Shown here: in pieces, positions 1 through 9,118 of the stretch
Layout: each line of letters opens with the position of its first letter
How positions within the stretch are numbered: position 1 is the stretch's first letter
Source of the DNA: Geopseudomonas sagittaria
Lineage (GTDB): Bacteria > Pseudomonadota > Gammaproteobacteria > Pseudomonadales > Pseudomonadaceae
Direction: 5' to 3'
Assembly (NCBI RefSeq): GCF_900115715.1
Contig: NZ_FOXM01000014.1
Coordinates: 1-64,000 of the forward strand
DNA length: 64,000 nt
Program-made: the position numbers and the translations under genes
The notes under the pieces: generated by a model
Databases searched by the model: none
Seen by the model: the letters and a program-made list of their open reading frames with translations, nothing else
Told to the model about the DNA's origin: nothing

Positions 1-106
1 GTTTGGCGACAACCACCGTGCCCGCCCATGCAGGCATCTTCAAGCCCTATCCTTTTGATTCGTAAAGATTTTTTGTGGGGATTCCTCAGGGGCAGCCCCC
101 CTTTCC

Positions 107-137
107 GGCCCCGTTTTCCGCGAGAGAAACCGGGGCC
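107..137 (-). terminator. Candidate hairpin downstream of the endonuclease-like gene
   Basis: GGCCCCG at 107-113 pairs with CGGGGCC at 131-137. The hairpin lies just past the stop codon of the minus-strand gene ending at 151. There is no clear U-tract on the minus strand, so this is only a possible terminator. Confidence 0.35.
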
Positions 138-150
138 TTCCCCCTATTGC

Positions 151-1254
151 TCAAACAGCCTGATCGTACCTTTTGGCAGTTTCAGTTAGCTGTTCGATGA
201 AGCTGTAGATGTCATCAACCGCCTCAATCGGATGGCGTGTTTCAGCCTTCTCTTGGTCAAAAACGCCAATGTATTTCTGGCCACGATTGAAGTGAAGCCG
301 GCAGATCGGTTTTCGGTTGTTGTCGTCAAGCAAGACTCCGCAGTAGCTCTGCGTGTCACGCATGGTGATGCGCTTGACGTCAATGACGCTACGCACGATG
401 GCCTTCACGATGTGGAAGCCTTCCAGTTCTTCCTCGGTCGTCACCACCCGATCAGCAGCAGAGTCCTGCTCTGTGTCGTTCGCATCAGCCTCTGCAGGAG
501 GCGTGCCCGCTGTAGCCGAGACAGAAGCGGCCACAGCCGTGCCACTCATTGCCGACTTGAGCCTGTCGTTTACTTGATCGCTGAGAAACTGAGAGGCTGC
601 TTTCCGCGTAAGCTCCCCAAACTGCTCGCGCACTTTTTGGGTAATCACGCCGTCATAAACGCGGGTGGCGACAAGCTTGATGAAGTCGTCGTCCGGGTTA
701 CTGAGCTGGGCCGCCAGGATCTTTTTGATCTGGCTGACATACTTGAGTTCGCCTGCCGCACTGATGATCGACTCTACGTCGAACGCCGTTTTGGTGAGTT
801 TCACCAGCTCAGGCAAAACATGATCATCTATGTCGAGTAGATCCAGCTCCAGGAACGGCTTCTCGTCCATCTTGTTTGGCGCATCGAGGTCAGTGAAGAA
901 CTTGTAGACCTGCCCGTTCGTGAGGATCGCAATCCGCGCATTCGTGACGTGGAAGTAGCGGAACAGCTGCCCGGCATGATTGAGGCTGAGTGGCTCCCCG
1001 ATCTTCTTGCACTCAATGAGGATCTGCACGTCGCCAGCACTCAGGATGGCATAGTCGATCTTCTCCCCCTTCTTGGTGCCCACGTCACAGACGTATTCGG
1101 GAATAACTTCCGTTGGATCGAATACGTCATAGCCCAAAACAGAGTGAATGAACGGCATCACGAAGGCGTTCTTCGTGGCTTCCTCTGTCTGGATGGCTGT
1201 TCCCTGCTGACGGATCTTGGTGGCCAGACCGCTGAGTTTTTCGATGAACTCCAT
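151..1254 (-). CDS. Standalone type I restriction HsdR_N-like endonuclease domain protein
   Basis: A 367-residue protein resembling the N-terminal nuclease domain found in type I restriction R subunits and in orphan 'restriction endonuclease' proteins. The PD-(D/E)XK core is visible: D67 in KIDYAI, then E81 and K83 in LIECKK, followed by a helix with Q96 (GQLFRYF). Residues 225-265 are an Ala/Thr-rich linker, and a C-terminal domain follows (about 270-360). No helicase domain, methylase or specificity subunit is adjacent, so it is not part of a complete type I system within the window. Base composition is clearly less GC-rich than the flanking genes, suggesting horizontal acquisition. ATG at 1254 has an AAGGA-like site about 10 nt upstream. 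DNA cleavage is inferred from the fold only. Confidence 0.7.
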   Translation of the reverse strand: MEFIEKLSGLATKIRQQGTAIQTEEATKNAFVMPFIHSVLGYDVFDPTEVIPEYVCDVGTKKGEKIDYAILSAGDVQILIECKKIGEPLSLNHAGQLFRYFHVTNARIAILTNGQVYKFFTDLDAPNKMDEKPFLELDLLDIDDHVLPELVKLTKTAFDVESIISAAGELKYVSQIKKILAAQLSNPDDDFIKLVATRVYDGVITQKVREQFGELTRKAASQFLSDQVNDRLKSAMSGTAVAASVSATAGTPPAEADANDTEQDSAADRVVTTEEELEGFHIVKAIVRSVIDVKRITMRDTQSYCGVLLDDNNRKPICRLHFNRGQKYIGVFDQEKAETRHPIEAVDDIYSFIEQLTETAKRYDQAV

Positions 1255-1449
1255 GAAGCACTCGTCCTTGGGTGGGGGTGGAGTCTGGATCGTATCACTT
1301 CGGCAAGAGAGATCGATTAACGCCTCTGGTTTCGGAAAAAGGGGGGGCAGGCCACGTGTTCTACGGCATCTGGGAAAAAACGGGGGCGAGCAAGGCGGCT
1401 ACCCAACCTCGTCCCCTCCTCCAGCACCGCCCTCTGTTCGCCGCCGCGC

Positions 1450-1531
1450 ACCTCCAAGTTCGCGGGTCATCGACAGGCGCGGCACCCATGCCACGCCGAT
1501 ACCCTGCAGGGCCATGTTCTTCAGGCTCTCA
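1450..1531 (-). pseudogene. Fragment of a LysR-family regulator gene
   Basis: The minus strand encodes SLKNMALQGIGVAWVPRL followed by SMTREL. This closely matches the segment SLKSMALQGLGVAWVPRL, SVTSEL in the intact LysR gene at 5482-6402. The match covers about 65 nt and ends abruptly on both sides, and no HTH domain or remaining reading frame is present. It is therefore a relic of a regulator copy, lying between the endonuclease-like gene and codB. Confidence 0.7.
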
Positions 1532-1641
1532 CCCCGCTTCCCGAAATGGTGCAAAAAAGCCACCACCCCGCCCCACGGCGAAGCACCTTGTCGTAAATGA
1601 CCGGAAAACAGCGGATAAAATGCCGATAAACGGCCAATTCA

Positions 1642-1658
1642 TTGTGCAACCTGCACAA
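1642..1658. promoter_or_regulatory. Perfect palindromic operator upstream of codB
   Basis: TTGTGCA, spacer ACC, then TGCACAA forms a perfect 7-bp inverted repeat. It is centred about 95 bp upstream of the codB start and about 33 bp upstream of the -24/-12 element. That position suits an activator or repressor; the PucR-type regulator encoded in the same operon is the obvious candidate (inference). Confidence 0.55.
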
Positions 1659-1690
1659 AACCGCTGAGGCAAAACGCCAAATCCAAGACC

Positions 1691-1706
1691 TGGCACGGCC
1701 TTCGCA
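1691..1706 (+). promoter_or_regulatory. Candidate sigma-54 (-24/-12) promoter of the codB operon
   Basis: TGGCACGGCCTTCGCA has the invariant GG-N10-GC spacing. It differs at one core position from the sigma-54 consensus TGGCACG-N4-TTGC. It lies 38 bp upstream of the codB ATG. Sigma-54 control would fit nitrogen-limitation expression of pyrimidine use. Confidence 0.55.
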
Positions 1707-1744
1707 GAAGACTCCGTATCCCCACCCATTACGGAGCACCCGTC

Positions 1745-3013
1745 ATGACCCAGACAGACAGTGACTTCCCCCTCAGCGAAGTGCCCGCCGGCGCGCGCCA
1801 GGGTCTCTGGTCCACCACCCTCCTGCTGTTCGGCTTCACCTTCTTCACCGCCACCATGTTCGCCGGCGGCAAGATCGGCCTGGCCTTCGACTTCAAGACC
1901 ATGCTGTGGGCGGCGGTGCTGGGCAATTGCCTGCTCGGCCTGTATGCCGCGGTGCTCGGCCTGATCGCCTGCCGCAGCGGCCTGAACTCGGTGCTGATGG
2001 GCCGCTTCTGCTTCGGCGAGCTGGGCAGCAAGCTGTCCGATGCCCTGCTCGGCTTCACGCAGATCGGCTGGTACGCCTGGGGCACCGCGACCATCGCCAT
2101 CGTGCTGGTCAAGCTGCTCGGCCTGCCACAAGGCTGGACCATCCCGCTGATGGTGCTGTTCGGCTTCGGCTTCTGCCTGACCGCCTATGTCGGCTACAAG
2201 GGCATGGACCTCCTGTCGCGCTTCGCCGTGCCGGCGATGCTGATCCTGCTGGGCATTTCGCTGTGGATCGCCACCCGCGACATCGGCGGGCTGGACCGGC
2301 TGCTGGCCGTGCAGCCGAAGGAGAGCATGAGCCTGAACATGGCCATCACCATGGTCTTCGGCACCTTCGTCAGCGGCGCCATCCAGGCCACCAACTGGAC
2401 CCGCTTCGCCAGGAGCAGCCGGGTGGCGGTGCTCTCCAGCCTGTTCGGCTTCTTCATCGGCAACGGCCTGATGATCGTCACCGGCGCCTACGGGGCGATC
2501 ATCTACCAGCAGCCGGACGTCGTCGAAGTGCTGGTCCTGCAGGGGCTGTCGATGGCCGCCGTGGTGCTGCTGTTCCTGAACATCTGGACCACCCAGGACA
2601 ACACCATCTACAACTTCGCCGCCGCGGGCTGCAACCTGGTGCGCAGCGACCGCCGCAAGACCATCACCCTGTGCGGCGCCGCGATCGGCACCCTGCTGGC
2701 CATCGGCGGCATGTACGAGATGCTGATTCCCTTCCTGATCCTGCTCGGCTCGGTGATTCCGCCGCTGGGCGGGGTGATCATGGCCGACTACTTCCATGCC
2801 CATAAGGGCCGCTATCCGAAGCTCGCCGACGCCAGCCTGCCGAAGTTCAACCTGCTGGGGCTGACCGCCTACGCCATCGGCGTGGCCTGCGCCTACGTCT
2901 CGCCCTGGCTGGCGCCCATCGCCGGCATCGCCGCGGCCTTCTTCGGCTACATCGCCCTTTACGAGATCCGCCGCGCGGCCCTGGCCCAGCGCGTCGAGGC
3001 GCCCAGCGCATGA
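1745..3013 (+). CDS. codB: Cytosine permease, NCS1 family
   Basis: A 422-residue polytopic membrane protein of the nucleobase:cation symporter-1 family, with about 12 hydrophobic segments. CodB imports cytosine with a cation, supplying the deaminase encoded two genes downstream. Its length is close to E. coli CodB. ATG at 1745 is preceded by GGAG at about 1733. The stop overlaps the start of the PucR-type gene (ATGA at 3010-3013), so the two are translationally coupled. Neighbouring codA makes cytosine a much better guess than allantoin or hydantoin, which other NCS1 members carry. Confidence 0.9.
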   Translation: MTQTDSDFPLSEVPAGARQGLWSTTLLLFGFTFFTATMFAGGKIGLAFDFKTMLWAAVLGNCLLGLYAAVLGLIACRSGLNSVLMGRFCFGELGSKLSDALLGFTQIGWYAWGTATIAIVLVKLLGLPQGWTIPLMVLFGFGFCLTAYVGYKGMDLLSRFAVPAMLILLGISLWIATRDIGGLDRLLAVQPKESMSLNMAITMVFGTFVSGAIQATNWTRFARSSRVAVLSSLFGFFIGNGLMIVTGAYGAIIYQQPDVVEVLVLQGLSMAAVVLLFLNIWTTQDNTIYNFAAAGCNLVRSDRRKTITLCGAAIGTLLAIGGMYEMLIPFLILLGSVIPPLGGVIMADYFHAHKGRYPKLADASLPKFNLLGLTAYAIGVACAYVSPWLAPIAGIAAAFFGYIALYEIRRAALAQRVEAPSA

Positions 3014-4251
3014 GCCTCTGCGTCGCCGACGTGCTCGCCCTGCCCGGCCTGGAGAGCCTGACCCTGCGGGCCGGGCAGGCCCGCCTGCACAACCAGATCA
3101 GCTGGCCCTACGTGGCGGAAAACGAATCCATCGCCGAGTGGGTACTGGGCGGCGAGCTGGTGTTCGTCACCGGCATCAACCACCCGCGCGACGAGGCCAG
3201 CCTGCTGCGCCTGGTGCAGGAAGCCCACGACAGCCTGTGCGCCGGCCTGGTGATCCTCACCGGCGGGGACTACATCCACGCCATCCCCGAGTCGGTGAGC
3301 GCCGCCGCCGAGCGCCTCGGCCTGCCGCTGCTGGAGCAGCCCTACGCGCTGAAACTGGTGCTGGTCACCCACAGCATCGGCACGGCGCTGGTGCAGGCGC
3401 AGATGCTCGGCCGCTCGCGCCAGCATGTGCTGGAGCAGCTGCTCGAGGGCGACTACCACTCCCTCGACCTGCTGCACCAGCGTGCCGACGCCGTGCAGCT
3501 GTCGCTGAGCGCGCCGCAGCAGATTGCGCTGTTCAAGCTGGAAGGCAGCGAGGCGCTGTTCGCCGCGCAGTCCGCCAGCGAGGCCGAGCAGAAGCTGCAG
3601 GCCCATCGCCAGCGCGTGCAGGTCAGCCTGCAGCAGGCGCTGAGCGAGCTGGGCGCATCGCTGCCGCTGGTGCCCCAGGGCGAGCACTGGATCGCCCTGC
3701 TGCCCTGTGCCGACAGCCAGGCCGCGGCGCGCAACCGCCAGTGGCTGGCGGACTTCCTGGCCACCCTCAAGGCGGACCTGGCGCCGCTGCGCCTGTTCCT
3801 CGGCCTCAGCACCGGCGAGCATCGCCCGGAGCGCTATGCCGCGGGGCTGCGCGAAGCGCGTCAGGCGCTGCAGGCAGCGCAGAGCTTTCCCGAGCGGCTC
3901 GGCCTGTGCAGCTTCAACGAACTGGGCGTGCTGCGCCTGCTCGGCGCGATCGGCGATCGCCATCTGCTCGACCGGTTCGTCGCCGAGGTGCTCGGCGCGG
4001 CGCTCGGCGACGACCTGCGCCACGAACCGGTGCTGCTGCCGACCCTGGAAGCCTGGACCCACGAAAACGGCAACCTGGCCCTGGCCGCCCAGCGCCTGGG
4101 CGTACACCGCAACACCCTGAGCTACCGCCTGCAGCGTTTCGAGACGCTCACCGGGCGCAGCCTCGACGCTCCCCACGTGCGTCTCGACATCGCCGTCGCG
4201 CTGATGATCCGCCGTCTGTTTTCCACCCAACTGCCCCGGAGTACTTCATGA
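3010..4251 (+). CDS. PucR-family transcriptional regulator
   Basis: A 413-residue protein with an N-terminal PucR-type sensory domain (about residues 5-125). The C-terminal helix-turn-helix of the PucR/CdaR class includes LGVHRNTLSYRLQRF (about 362-376). Members regulate purine, pyrimidine, allantoin or hydantoin use. It overlaps codB (ATGA at 3010) and codA (ATGA at 4248), so the regulator is embedded between permease and enzyme and made in step with them. It probably responds to cytosine or a breakdown product and acts at the codB promoter; this is inference from context. Confidence 0.88.
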   Translation: MSLCVADVLALPGLESLTLRAGQARLHNQISWPYVAENESIAEWVLGGELVFVTGINHPRDEASLLRLVQEAHDSLCAGLVILTGGDYIHAIPESVSAAAERLGLPLLEQPYALKLVLVTHSIGTALVQAQMLGRSRQHVLEQLLEGDYHSLDLLHQRADAVQLSLSAPQQIALFKLEGSEALFAAQSASEAEQKLQAHRQRVQVSLQQALSELGASLPLVPQGEHWIALLPCADSQAAARNRQWLADFLATLKADLAPLRLFLGLSTGEHRPERYAAGLREARQALQAAQSFPERLGLCSFNELGVLRLLGAIGDRHLLDRFVAEVLGAALGDDLRHEPVLLPTLEAWTHENGNLALAAQRLGVHRNTLSYRLQRFETLTGRSLDAPHVRLDIAVALMIRRLFSTQLPRSTS

Positions 4252-5492
4252 ACATCCTCAACGCCCGCCTGCGTGGCCGTGACGGCCTGTTCCGCATCGA
4301 ACTGCACGACCAGCGTATCGCCGCCATCGTGGCGCAGCCGGGCCTGGTCGCTCCGCTCGCCGCCGGCGACCTGGACGCCGCGGGCAACCTGGTCACCGCC
4401 CCCTTCGTCGAACCGCACATCCACCTGGACGCCGCGCTCACCGCCGGCGAGCCGCACTGGAACATGAGCGGTACCCTGTTCGAGGGCATCGAGCGCTGGG
4501 CCGAGCGCAAGGCACTGGTCACCCACGAGGACACCAAGAGCCGCGCCAGGCGCACCATCGACATGCTGGTCGACCACGGCATCCAGCACGTGCGCACCCA
4601 TGTCGACGTCACCGACCCGTCGCTGGCCGCGCTCAAGGCCATGCTCGAGGTGCGCGAGGAGACCCGCCATCTGGTCGACCTGCAGATCGTCGCCTTCCCC
4701 CAGGAAGGCATCGAGTCGTTCAGCAACGGCCGCGAACTGATGACCGAGGCGGTGGCCATGGGCGCCGACGTGGTCGGCGGCATTCCGCACTTCGAATACA
4801 CCCGCGACCAGGGCGTCAGCTCGGTGAAGTTCCTCATGGACCTGGCCGAACGCAGCGGCTGCCTGGTCGACGTGCACTGCGACGAGATCGACGACCCACA
4901 GTCGCGCTTCCTCGAGGTGCTGGCCGAGGAGGCCCGCGTGCGCGACATGGGCGAGCGGGTCACCGCCAGCCACACCTGCGCCATGGGCTCCTACGACAAC
5001 GCCTACTGCTACAAGCTGTTCCGCCTGCTCAAGCGCTCGAAGATCAACTTCATCTCCTGCCCGACCGAGAGCATCCACCTGCAGGGGCGCATGGACAGCT
5101 ACCCGAAGCGCCGCGGCCTGACCCGCGTCGCCGAGCTCGACCGCGCCGGGATGAACATCTGCTTCGCCCAGGACTCGATCGTCGATCCCTGGTACCCGCT
5201 GGGCAACGGCAACATCCTGCGCGTGCTGGAAGCCGGCCTGCACATCTGCCACATGCTCGGCTACGAGGACCTGCAGCGTGCCCTCGACCTGGTCACCGAC
5301 AATGGCGCGAAGACCCTGCAGCTGGGCGAGCGCTACGGTATCGAGGTCGGCCGCCCGGCCAACCTGCTGATCCTCTCCGCACCGAGCGACTACGAGCTGC
5401 TGCGCAGCCAGGGTCAGGTGCTGACCTCCATCCGCCACGGCGAGGTGCTGCTGCAGCGCACGCCGGCACAGGTGCAGCGCTTCAGTGGCTGA
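4248..5492 (+). CDS. codA: Cytosine deaminase
   Basis: A 414-residue amidohydrolase converting cytosine to uracil and ammonia. Metal and catalytic residues are all present: H57 and H59 (PHIHLD), H210 and E213 (DVHCDEIDD), H242 (SHTCAMG) and D309 (FAQDSIVDPW). Each sits four positions before the E. coli CodA equivalent, so assignment is firm. The ATG at 4248 overlaps the preceding stop (ATGA). An upstream in-frame extension exists but is only the shadow of the regulator gene. The 3' end overlaps the convergent LysR gene by 11 bp. Confidence 0.95.
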   Translation: MNILNARLRGRDGLFRIELHDQRIAAIVAQPGLVAPLAAGDLDAAGNLVTAPFVEPHIHLDAALTAGEPHWNMSGTLFEGIERWAERKALVTHEDTKSRARRTIDMLVDHGIQHVRTHVDVTDPSLAALKAMLEVREETRHLVDLQIVAFPQEGIESFSNGRELMTEAVAMGADVVGGIPHFEYTRDQGVSSVKFLMDLAERSGCLVDVHCDEIDDPQSRFLEVLAEEARVRDMGERVTASHTCAMGSYDNAYCYKLFRLLKRSKINFISCPTESIHLQGRMDSYPKRRGLTRVAELDRAGMNICFAQDSIVDPWYPLGNGNILRVLEAGLHICHMLGYEDLQRALDLVTDNGAKTLQLGERYGIEVGRPANLLILSAPSDYELLRSQGQVLTSIRHGEVLLQRTPAQVQRFSG

Positions 5493-6402
5493 GCGGCGCC
5501 TCGCTGGCCTCGCCGGACTCCAGCACCTTCCACAACCGCCTTACCGCCGGCTTGTGCAGCAGCGCGCAGCGGTACAGGCGGATTTCCAGCGGCACCTGCC
5601 AGTGCTCGGCGCCGCACACCACCAGTTCGCCGCGGGCCAGTTCGCTGGTCACCGACAGGCGCGGCACCCAGGCCACGCCGAGGCCCTGCAGGGCCATGCT
5701 TTTCAGGCTGTCAGCCATCGCCGTCTCGTATACCGTGGTGGAGCGCAGGGCGCGCTGGCGCAGCAGCAGGTTGACCGAGCGGCCGAGGAAGGCGCCGGCG
5801 GTGTAGGCCAAGAGCGGCACGCTCTGTCCGCTGTCGAGGTCGAACAGCGGGTGGCCGTCCGCGTCCACCGCGCACACCGGCAGCATGGCGGTGGCACCCA
5901 GGTGCAGCGAGGGGAACAGCTCGGGGTCGAGCTGCAGGGCGGCGTCCGGATCGTAGTAGGCGAGGATCAGGTCGCAGGTGCCGTCGCGCAGGGAGAGCAC
6001 CGCCTCGCCGACGTTGCTGGCCACCAGGCGGCTCTTCAGCGGCAGGCCGGCGCGGCGCAGGCCGGCGATCCACGCCGGGAAGAAGCCGAGGGTCAGCGAG
6101 TGGGCGGCGGAGATCTGCAGCACCTCGCCCTGGTCGCCTTCGAGGTCGTGCAGGTGGCGCACCGCCTCGCCGAGCTGGGTGACCACGCTGCGCGCGGTGA
6201 CCAGGAACAGCTGGCCGGCCTCGGTCAGCTCCACCGGGGTGCGCGCGCGGTTGACCAGGGTCAGGCCGAGGGCTTCCTCCAGGGTGCGGATGCGCCGACT
6301 GAACGCCGGCTGGGTGACGAAGCGCCGCTGCGCCGCCTGGGAAAAGCTGCGGGTGGCGGCCAGGGCGACGAAGTCCTCCAGCCACTTGGTTTCCAGGTTC
6401 AT
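5482..6402 (-). CDS. LysR-family regulator divergent from aspA
   Basis: A 306-residue LysR-type regulator. The winged HTH is at the N-terminus (FVALAATRSFSQAAQRRF), followed by a type 2 periplasmic-binding-like effector domain with SLKSMALQGLGVAWVPRL near residue 235. ATG at 6402 has GGGAGG just upstream, which is preferred over an ATG 39 bp further out. It is divergent from aspA with a 172-bp gap containing a palindrome. It therefore probably controls aspA and itself; the same LysR-aspA pairing is recalled from P. aeruginosa. A relic of a close homologue lies at 1450-1531. Confidence 0.88.
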   Translation of the reverse strand: MNLETKWLEDFVALAATRSFSQAAQRRFVTQPAFSRRIRTLEEALGLTLVNRARTPVELTEAGQLFLVTARSVVTQLGEAVRHLHDLEGDQGEVLQISAAHSLTLGFFPAWIAGLRRAGLPLKSRLVASNVGEAVLSLRDGTCDLILAYYDPDAALQLDPELFPSLHLGATAMLPVCAVDADGHPLFDLDSGQSVPLLAYTAGAFLGRSVNLLLRQRALRSTTVYETAMADSLKSMALQGLGVAWVPRLSVTSELARGELVVCGAEHWQVPLEIRLYRCALLHKPAVRRLWKVLESGEASEAPLSH

Positions 6403-6461
6403 CGCGCCTCCCTCGGCCACAGCCGGACACCCCGGCGTCAATTTGTCGTTACGGCCTCATT

Positions 6462-6476
6462 ATGCCGATTCGGCAT
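6462..6476. promoter_or_regulatory. LysR-type operator in the aspA divergent promoter region
   Basis: ATGCCGA, T, TCGGCAT is a perfect 15-bp palindrome with the T-N11-A pattern typical of LysR sites. It lies 60 bp from the regulator start and about 99 bp from the aspA start. Confidence 0.55.
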
Positions 6477-6574
6477 GACCCAGCAAGCAACAGCATTGGC
6501 CGTCGCTCCGCCACAGCCCCTAATCTATGGGCGTCGCGGTGCTTACCGCCATCCTTTCGGAACCTGACGCCATC

Positions 6575-7999
<1,425 letters not shown>

Positions 8000-8060
8000 T
8001 TTCCCGAACCGCACCGCGTGGCGCAGCGCCTGTGCTGCACCGCGTGGTGCCACCCCGTTC

Positions 8061-8114
8061 CAGGCGCCGTCGGCCTGCTTATTGTCGGCAAACATGACCA
8101 GCCGACGGCGCCTG
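8061..8114. other. Large perfect inverted repeat between aspA and the XRE gene
   Basis: CAGGCGCCGTCGGC (8061-8074) is exactly reverse-complementary to 8101-8114, with a 26-nt loop. It lies between two convergent genes and could end transcription from either side. There is no U-tract. Confidence 0.5.
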
Positions 8115-8122
8115 ACACTCTC

Positions 8123-8947
8123 CTACTCGATCTCGAACAGACCGTCGCGCAGGTGCGCCGCGCCCAGGCAGCGCCGTACCTCGGCATCGATGCGCGGGTC
8201 GTCCGGCCGGTAGAGCATCAACTGGCGATAGGCATTGATCCGGTTGATCTCGGTACCGAGAAATTCCCACACCACCCGGGTGCAGGCCGGCATGCGCCGG
8301 TCGCCGCTGGAGACGCCGGTCTTCAGGCCGTTGAGGCGGGTGATGCGGCTCTTGAAGCTGGGGATGAGGATGGTCTGGCTCATCTCGTTGCCGGTCAGCG
8401 ACTCGTAGTCGATCAGGAACAGGCGGTCCTGCAGGTAGAAGGCCGCGCCCAGGTAGCGACAGCGCGCCCACTCCTCGCCCTCGCCGCCCAGCGTCGTTGC
8501 GGGCGCCGGGGCCTGGCGCTCCTGGCGCTCGAACAGGTAGCTGCCGCGCTCGGCACGCAGGTGCACCAGCGACACCAGGATGTAGCCGGGCACCGACATG
8601 CAGTTGGCGTATTCGAAGTAGTAGCCGCAGTAGCGATCCAGGCTCGCACCCTGGTCGCGCAGCGGCTGCAGCAGGTCGAGCAGCGGATCGCTCGCCGGCT
8701 GCGGGTCCGCCGCCCCAGCGCGCACGCCGATCAGGCGGGCGAACTGTTCGGCCGGCAGGCCCAGCTCGTACTCCTCGACCCCGAAGAAGTCGCAGATGCG
8801 CTTGAGGTTGTAGGGAGTCGGGCGGCTCTGGCCGCCGAGGTACTTGTTGAACTGGGCGCGGTTGATGCCCAGCTTGCGGCAGACCTCGGCGATCGAGCGG
8901 TAGTGGCTGCAGAGCAGCTTGAGGTTGTGGCCGAGATGCTCGGACAT
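8123..8947 (-). CDS. XRE-type helix-turn-helix transcriptional regulator
   Basis: A 274-residue protein. Residues about 8-60 form an XRE/Cro-like helix-turn-helix (VCRKLGINRAQFNKYLGG) and the remaining 200 residues are an uncharacterised, probably ligand-sensing domain. It is divergent from the AGCS symporter gene, and the shared 171-bp gap holds GGCGCTA/TAGCGCC repeats that are likely its operators. ATG at 8947 is followed at once by a conserved-looking start. An effector cannot be named from sequence; an amino acid carried by the symporter is a reasonable guess. Confidence 0.82.
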   Translation of the reverse strand: MSEHLGHNLKLLCSHYRSIAEVCRKLGINRAQFNKYLGGQSRPTPYNLKRICDFFGVEEYELGLPAEQFARLIGVRAGAADPQPASDPLLDLLQPLRDQGASLDRYCGYYFEYANCMSVPGYILVSLVHLRAERGSYLFERQERQAPAPATTLGGEGEEWARCRYLGAAFYLQDRLFLIDYESLTGNEMSQTILIPSFKSRITRLNGLKTGVSSGDRRMPACTRVVWEFLGTEINRINAYRQLMLYRPDDPRIDAEVRRCLGAAHLRDGLFEIE

Positions 8948-8960
8948 GGCGCTGCTCCTG

Positions 8961-9000
8961 TGGCGCTAGTGACGCGATTATAGCGCCAACTAGCGCCAAC
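8961..9000. promoter_or_regulatory. Operator cluster for the XRE regulator and AGCS symporter
   Basis: TGGCGCTA at 8961-8968 is inverted relative to TAGCGCCA at 8981-8988. The unit TAGCGCCAAC is then repeated directly at 8981-8990 and 8991-9000. Three half-sites within 40 bp immediately upstream of the regulator start indicate autoregulation and control of the divergent symporter. Confidence 0.65.
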
Positions 9001-9118
9001 TCGCCGTCACCCGCGAAATTGTCTGACCGGTGGACTTGGCCAACCATTGCCGCTTCCACGACGGGCATCTGCAACACCCGGCAACACCCCCACTAAAACA
9101 ACAAGAGAGGCACCCCAC

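Larger units (their letters stand above)
1255..1744. other. 490-bp intergenic region upstream of codB
   Basis: The region holds the LysR relic (about 1450-1531), a 17-bp palindrome (1642-1658) and a candidate sigma-54 promoter (1691-1706). Long G, C and A runs occur at about 1336-1390. I see no intact gene in it. Confidence 0.6.

Noticed and set aside
1529-2803. Long minus-strand frame opposite codB
   Set aside because: Low-complexity, His/Gln/Gly-rich translation opposite a clear permease; same composition effect seen opposite most genes here.
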